Assembly: GCA_002436505.1 (NCBI GenBank)
Contig: DJML01000117.1
Span: 1 to 25,653, forward strand
From: Bacteroidetes bacterium UBA6491
Lineage (GTDB): Bacteria; Bacteroidota; Bacteroidia; NS11-12g; UBA9320
Direction: 5' to 3'
Length of the DNA stretch: 25,653 bases
Positions within the stretch are counted from its first letter, which is position 1. Each line of letters opens with the position of its first letter. Under the pieces are notes generated by a model. That model made no database searches. It saw only the letters and a list, made by a program, of their open reading frames with translations, and was not told where the DNA came from. Positions 23,251-25,653 of the stretch are shown piece after piece. The translations under genes were made by a program, and so were the position numbers.

Positions 23251-24120
23251 ATGAAAAAAGTTCTCGTACTTATCCTGACACTAGGATTGATCTTTACAAC
23301 AGGTTTTAATGCAACGGCACAAGATGAAGCTGCTGGCCAGACTGAAGCAGTTAATGCTGCTGATGCAACTGAAGAAATGGAATCAGAAGCTGCCGATGCT
23401 GTACCGGCCGATGCTGTGCAAAGCACAATAGTCACTGAAGACGAAAGTGCAGAAACAGAAGCACCAAAAGATGCTGAAAAGTTAACCGGTCACAAGGTGA
23501 TCCTTCAGAAATTTCTTGAAGGTACCGCTTCATTCATGGCTTTGCCATTGATTTGTCTGATCCTTGGATTGGCAATTGCGCTTGAACGTATCCTTTCACT
23601 TTCGCTTGCCTCTATCAATAATGCTAAATTTATTGATCGTGTTGAAGAAGCGCTGGTAAGAGGTGGCGTTGAAGAAGCAAAAGACGTTTGCCGTGACACA
23701 AGAGGTCCTGTAGCAAGTATTTTTTACCAGGGTCTCGACCGTACCGACGAAGGTCTTGAAATGGTTGAAAAGTCCGTAATATCTTACGGATCCGTTCAAA
23801 TGGGACAACTTGAAAAAGGATTGGTATGGATCTCTCTTTTTATCGCACTTGCACCGATGCTTGGATTCCTTGGTACAGTTATCGGTATGATCATGGCATT
23901 TGATAAGATCCAGACCGTTGGGGATATTTCTCCTTCAATTGTTGCCGGTGGTATAAAGGTCGCACTTCTTACTACAGTAGCAGGACTTATTGTTGCGATC
24001 ATCCTTCAGTTATTCTACAACTACCTTGTTTCTCGTGTAGACAGTATAACAAACAAAATGGAAGACGCTTCTATCCGTCTGATTGATATGATGATCAGAC
24101 ATAAAGTAGCAAAACTTTAA
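23251..24120 (+). CDS. exbB: ExbB/TolQ/MotA family proton channel protein
   Basis: A 289-residue inner-membrane channel subunit that, with ExbD, uses the proton gradient to drive TonB-like proteins. Residues 1-23 form a signal-like segment (ends A-T-A-Q), followed by a long acidic Ala/Glu/Asp region (24-80). Transmembrane helices are at about 94-113, 191-214 and 234-258. The family hallmark A-P-M-L-G-F-L-G-T-V-I-G-M at 201-213 and A-L-L-T-T-V-A-G-L at 238-246 are intact. The acidic leader places extra negative charge on the periplasmic side. It is longer than E. coli ExbB (244 residues) because of this leader. It is the first gene of the operon; the next gene starts 19 bp later. Confidence 0.93.
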   Translation: MKKVLVLILTLGLIFTTGFNATAQDEAAGQTEAVNAADATEEMESEAADAVPADAVQSTIVTEDESAETEAPKDAEKLTGHKVILQKFLEGTASFMALPLICLILGLAIALERILSLSLASINNAKFIDRVEEALVRGGVEEAKDVCRDTRGPVASIFYQGLDRTDEGLEMVEKSVISYGSVQMGQLEKGLVWISLFIALAPMLGFLGTVIGMIMAFDKIQTVGDISPSIVAGGIKVALLTTVAGLIVAIILQLFYNYLVSRVDSITNKMEDASIRLIDMMIRHKVAKL

Positions 24121-24139
24121 TAAATAACATCTGTATCTT

Positions 24140-24589
24140 ATGAAAGATAAGGCAAAAATGATCCGAATAATTTACTACCTGACGGTTGCCCTTCTGGTGA
24201 TCATTGCGGCAGTACGGATCTTCAGCATAGAAGATATGGAGAACCCAACCGCTGAAGAGCAGAATTACCCAGGTTTAGGCCTATATATTGCTTATATAGG
24301 GATGATACTGGTTGTGCTTATGTGGGTGGCAAACTTTGTATTTAAATTAATAACCGATCCACGGTCACAGTTAGGTGCCGTTGCAGGTGCCGTAGTGGTT
24401 GCCGTGATCTTCTTTATCGCGAAAGCATCTATGCCAGTACATTTTGAAGGCATGGAGCTTGCAGATAGTACATTCGTGACAACAGCTGTCTCTTCATACA
24501 GCAGCGCAGGTTTGGTAACAATGTACGTGATCATCGGCCTGGCCATTTTATCGGCTGTGGGAACCGGAATCAAGACTTTGTTCGAATAA
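24140..24589 (+). CDS. Small four-helix membrane protein of the exb operon
   Basis: A 149-residue protein of unknown function. Four hydrophobic segments are seen: about 7-28, 48-74, 79-97 and 122-145. The loop between helices 1 and 2 is acidic, the loop after helix 2 is basic (F-K-L-I-T-D-P-R-S-Q), and the stretch between helices 3 and 4 is Ser/Thr-rich. It lies between exbB (19 bp) and exbD (4 bp), so it is co-transcribed and likely belongs to the same membrane complex. I do not recognise a named family. Placing it in the complex is an inference from position. Confidence 0.8.
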   Translation: MKDKAKMIRIIYYLTVALLVIIAAVRIFSIEDMENPTAEEQNYPGLGLYIAYIGMILVVLMWVANFVFKLITDPRSQLGAVAGAVVVAVIFFIAKASMPVHFEGMELADSTFVTTAVSSYSSAGLVTMYVIIGLAILSAVGTGIKTLFE

Positions 24590-24593
24590 AGCA

Positions 24594-25148
24594 ATGGCAA
24601 GACACAAGCGAAACATACCTGAGATCAATGCCGGCTCTATGGCGGATATAGCTTTCTTGTTATTGGTGTTCTTTCTGGTGACAACCCAGATGGACACTGA
24701 TAAAGGTCTGAGGGTAAGGCTCCCACCTAAATTGGATGAGAACCAGCCTCCTCCTGACACAAAGCAACATGACAGGGATGTATTGCGGGTGCTTGTAAAT
24801 GCCAATGATCAATTGTTGGTTGAAGATAAACTTATGCGCATCGAAGAGCTGACTGAATTCACAAAAAGACATCTTACCAATGAGGGGAGGCTGCCTAATT
24901 TTGCTGAAAGCTCTGAAAAAGCAATTGTATCGTTGCAGAACGACCGGGGCACGACATATGGCCGCTATGTTCAGGTTTATAATGAATTAAAAAGAGCCTA
25001 CAATGAAGTACGGGAAGAATATTCAAGGGCTAAATTCAATAAATCTTACGAGGCGCTCTCCGTCACGGATAAAAATGCTGTTGACGATAAATATCCGATC
25101 AAAATATCAGAAGCAGAGCCAGTGGACTACGGCGAAGGCAATAACTAG
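24594..25148 (+). CDS. exbD: ExbD/TolR family protein (first of two)
   Basis: A 184-residue single-span protein that works with ExbB as a proton-driven motor. The N-terminus is basic, then I-N-A-G-S-M-A-D-I-A-F-L-L-L-V-F-F at 11-27 has the conserved proton-path Asp18 in the transmembrane helix (about 18-32). The periplasmic part (33-184) is longer than in E. coli ExbD (141 residues in total) and carries a charged, helix-rich tail (Y-N-E-L-K-R-A-Y-N-E-V-R). It starts 4 bp after the four-helix protein and ends 11 bp before the second ExbD. Two different ExbD proteins suggest a mixed complex. Confidence 0.92.
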   Translation: MARHKRNIPEINAGSMADIAFLLLVFFLVTTQMDTDKGLRVRLPPKLDENQPPPDTKQHDRDVLRVLVNANDQLLVEDKLMRIEELTEFTKRHLTNEGRLPNFAESSEKAIVSLQNDRGTTYGRYVQVYNELKRAYNEVREEYSRAKFNKSYEALSVTDKNAVDDKYPIKISEAEPVDYGEGNN

Positions 25149-25159
25149 AAAGTAAAGCA

Positions 25160-25630
25160 ATGGCAAAGTTCAGAAAGAAAAAAGGTGATAAATCACAGAC
25201 CATAAATACATCGTCTCTCCCAGACATTGTATTCATGCTTCTTTTCTTTTTTATGGTCGCAACAAAGATGCGTGACAAAGAGGTAATGGTTAAAACAGTT
25301 ACCCCGGTAGCATCTGAAGTGGAAAGAGTAGAGAAAAAATCCTGGGTTAATTACATCCTTGTAGGGCCACCTCAAAATGCTGAAAGAGATGGTACAGCTC
25401 CAAGAATACAGCTGGATGATAAATACGGCAGCGTAGAAGAGGTGGATGAGTTCATTATCCTTAAAAGGAATGAGCAGCCGGAAGCGATCAGAGATTATCT
25501 TACTACCGCGATCAAAGGGGATAAAACTGTGCGCATGGGTCTGATGACCGATATCAAACAGGAGCTTCGAAATGCCAATGCGCTTAAACTACTGTATTCT
25601 TCAACTGAAGGCAAAGTACAGAAAGATTGA
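25160..25630 (+). CDS. exbD: ExbD/TolR family protein (second of two)
   Basis: A 156-residue ExbD-like protein. After a Lys-rich start (K-F-R-K-K-K-G), the signature N-T-S-S-L-P-D-I-V-F-M-L-L-F-F-F-M-V at 16-33 contains the conserved Asp22. The periplasmic domain (about 38-156) differs clearly from that of the first ExbD: shorter, with V-R-M-G-L-M-T-D-I-K near the C-terminus, a normal ExbD feature. It is the last gene of the operon inside the window; a hairpin starts at its stop codon. Which ExbD pairs with which partner cannot be told. Confidence 0.92.
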   Translation: MAKFRKKKGDKSQTINTSSLPDIVFMLLFFFMVATKMRDKEVMVKTVTPVASEVERVEKKSWVNYILVGPPQNAERDGTAPRIQLDDKYGSVEEVDEFIILKRNEQPEAIRDYLTTAIKGDKTVRMGLMTDIKQELRNANALKLLYSSTEGKVQKD

Positions 25631-25653
25631 TCAGCCTTTGCTCAATGGCTGAT
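25630..25653 (+). terminator. Probable terminator hairpin at the end of the exb operon (cut by window edge)
   Basis: ATCAGCC (25630-25636) pairs perfectly with GGCTGAT (25647-25653) across a 10-base loop, beginning at the last base of the exbD stop codon. The sequence after the hairpin, where a T run would be, is outside the window. Confidence 0.5.

Noticed and set aside
1..25653. Search for CRISPR arrays, transposases, integrases, toxin-antitoxin pairs, tRNA and rRNA.
   Set aside because: No regularly spaced repeats, no such protein families and no cloverleaf or rRNA sequence were seen by eye.

Overview
The window looks like a chromosomal piece of a Bacteroidota (Bacteroidetes) bacterium, probably a free-living Cytophagales- or Flavobacteriia-like lineage. 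The support is a type IX secretion (T9SS) C-terminal sorting domain, a Reg_prop/Y_Y_Y sensor kinase paired with a LytTR regulator, a TonB C-terminal domain protein, an exbB-exbD-exbD cluster, a secreted tricorn-like protease, and promoter boxes of the Bacteroidota type (TAnnTTTG) in place of strong Shine-Dalgarno sites. No rRNA, tRNA, transposase, phage or CRISPR signal was seen, and no gap between genes exceeds about 220 bp.

Region 1 (1-5536) is the end of a surface-glycan locus. It holds a glycosyltransferase cut by the window edge, three diverged sulfotransferases, two FkbM-type methyltransferases and a zinc-ribbon methyltransferase. Five intact or partial genes run on the plus strand (1-3876), and two run toward them on the minus strand (3920-5536). 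The first two genes are visibly more AT-rich than the housekeeping genes downstream. The set points to a glycan that is sulfated and O-methylated after assembly.

Region 2 (5755-13726) is rich in peptide and small-molecule metabolism: a cytosolic S9 prolyl-oligopeptidase-family peptidase, a RidA-family protein with a lipoprotein signal, a short 3-hydroxyacyl-CoA dehydrogenase-like protein coupled to a small acyltransferase, and a minus-strand pair made of a secreted tricorn-like protease and an amidohydrolase-like protein without its metal-binding HxH. Genes here are very tightly packed. The RidA gene overlaps the opposite-strand gene at both of its ends.

Region 3 (13810-16205) is a divergent pair: an outer-membrane beta-barrel protein (minus) and MoeA (plus), whose start codons are only 38 bp apart.

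Region 4 (16357-21682) has a TonB C-terminal domain protein, an Asp-rich T9SS cargo protein, and a two-gene sensor system: a LytTR response regulator followed 2 bp later by a periplasmic-propeller LytS-type histidine kinase. A tandem repeat and a palindrome sit in front of the regulator.

Region 5 (21700-25653) has radA (minus) and, divergent from it, an energy-transduction operon exbB - small 4-TM protein - exbD - exbD. The operon ends at a hairpin cut by the window edge.

I did not find an obviously new defence or mobile system. The most unusual points are the sulfotransferase/methyltransferase locus, the two-sided antisense overlap of the RidA lipoprotein gene, the metal-ligand-less amidohydrolase tied to the tricorn-like protease, and promoter boxes set so close to ATG that the mRNAs would be leaderless.
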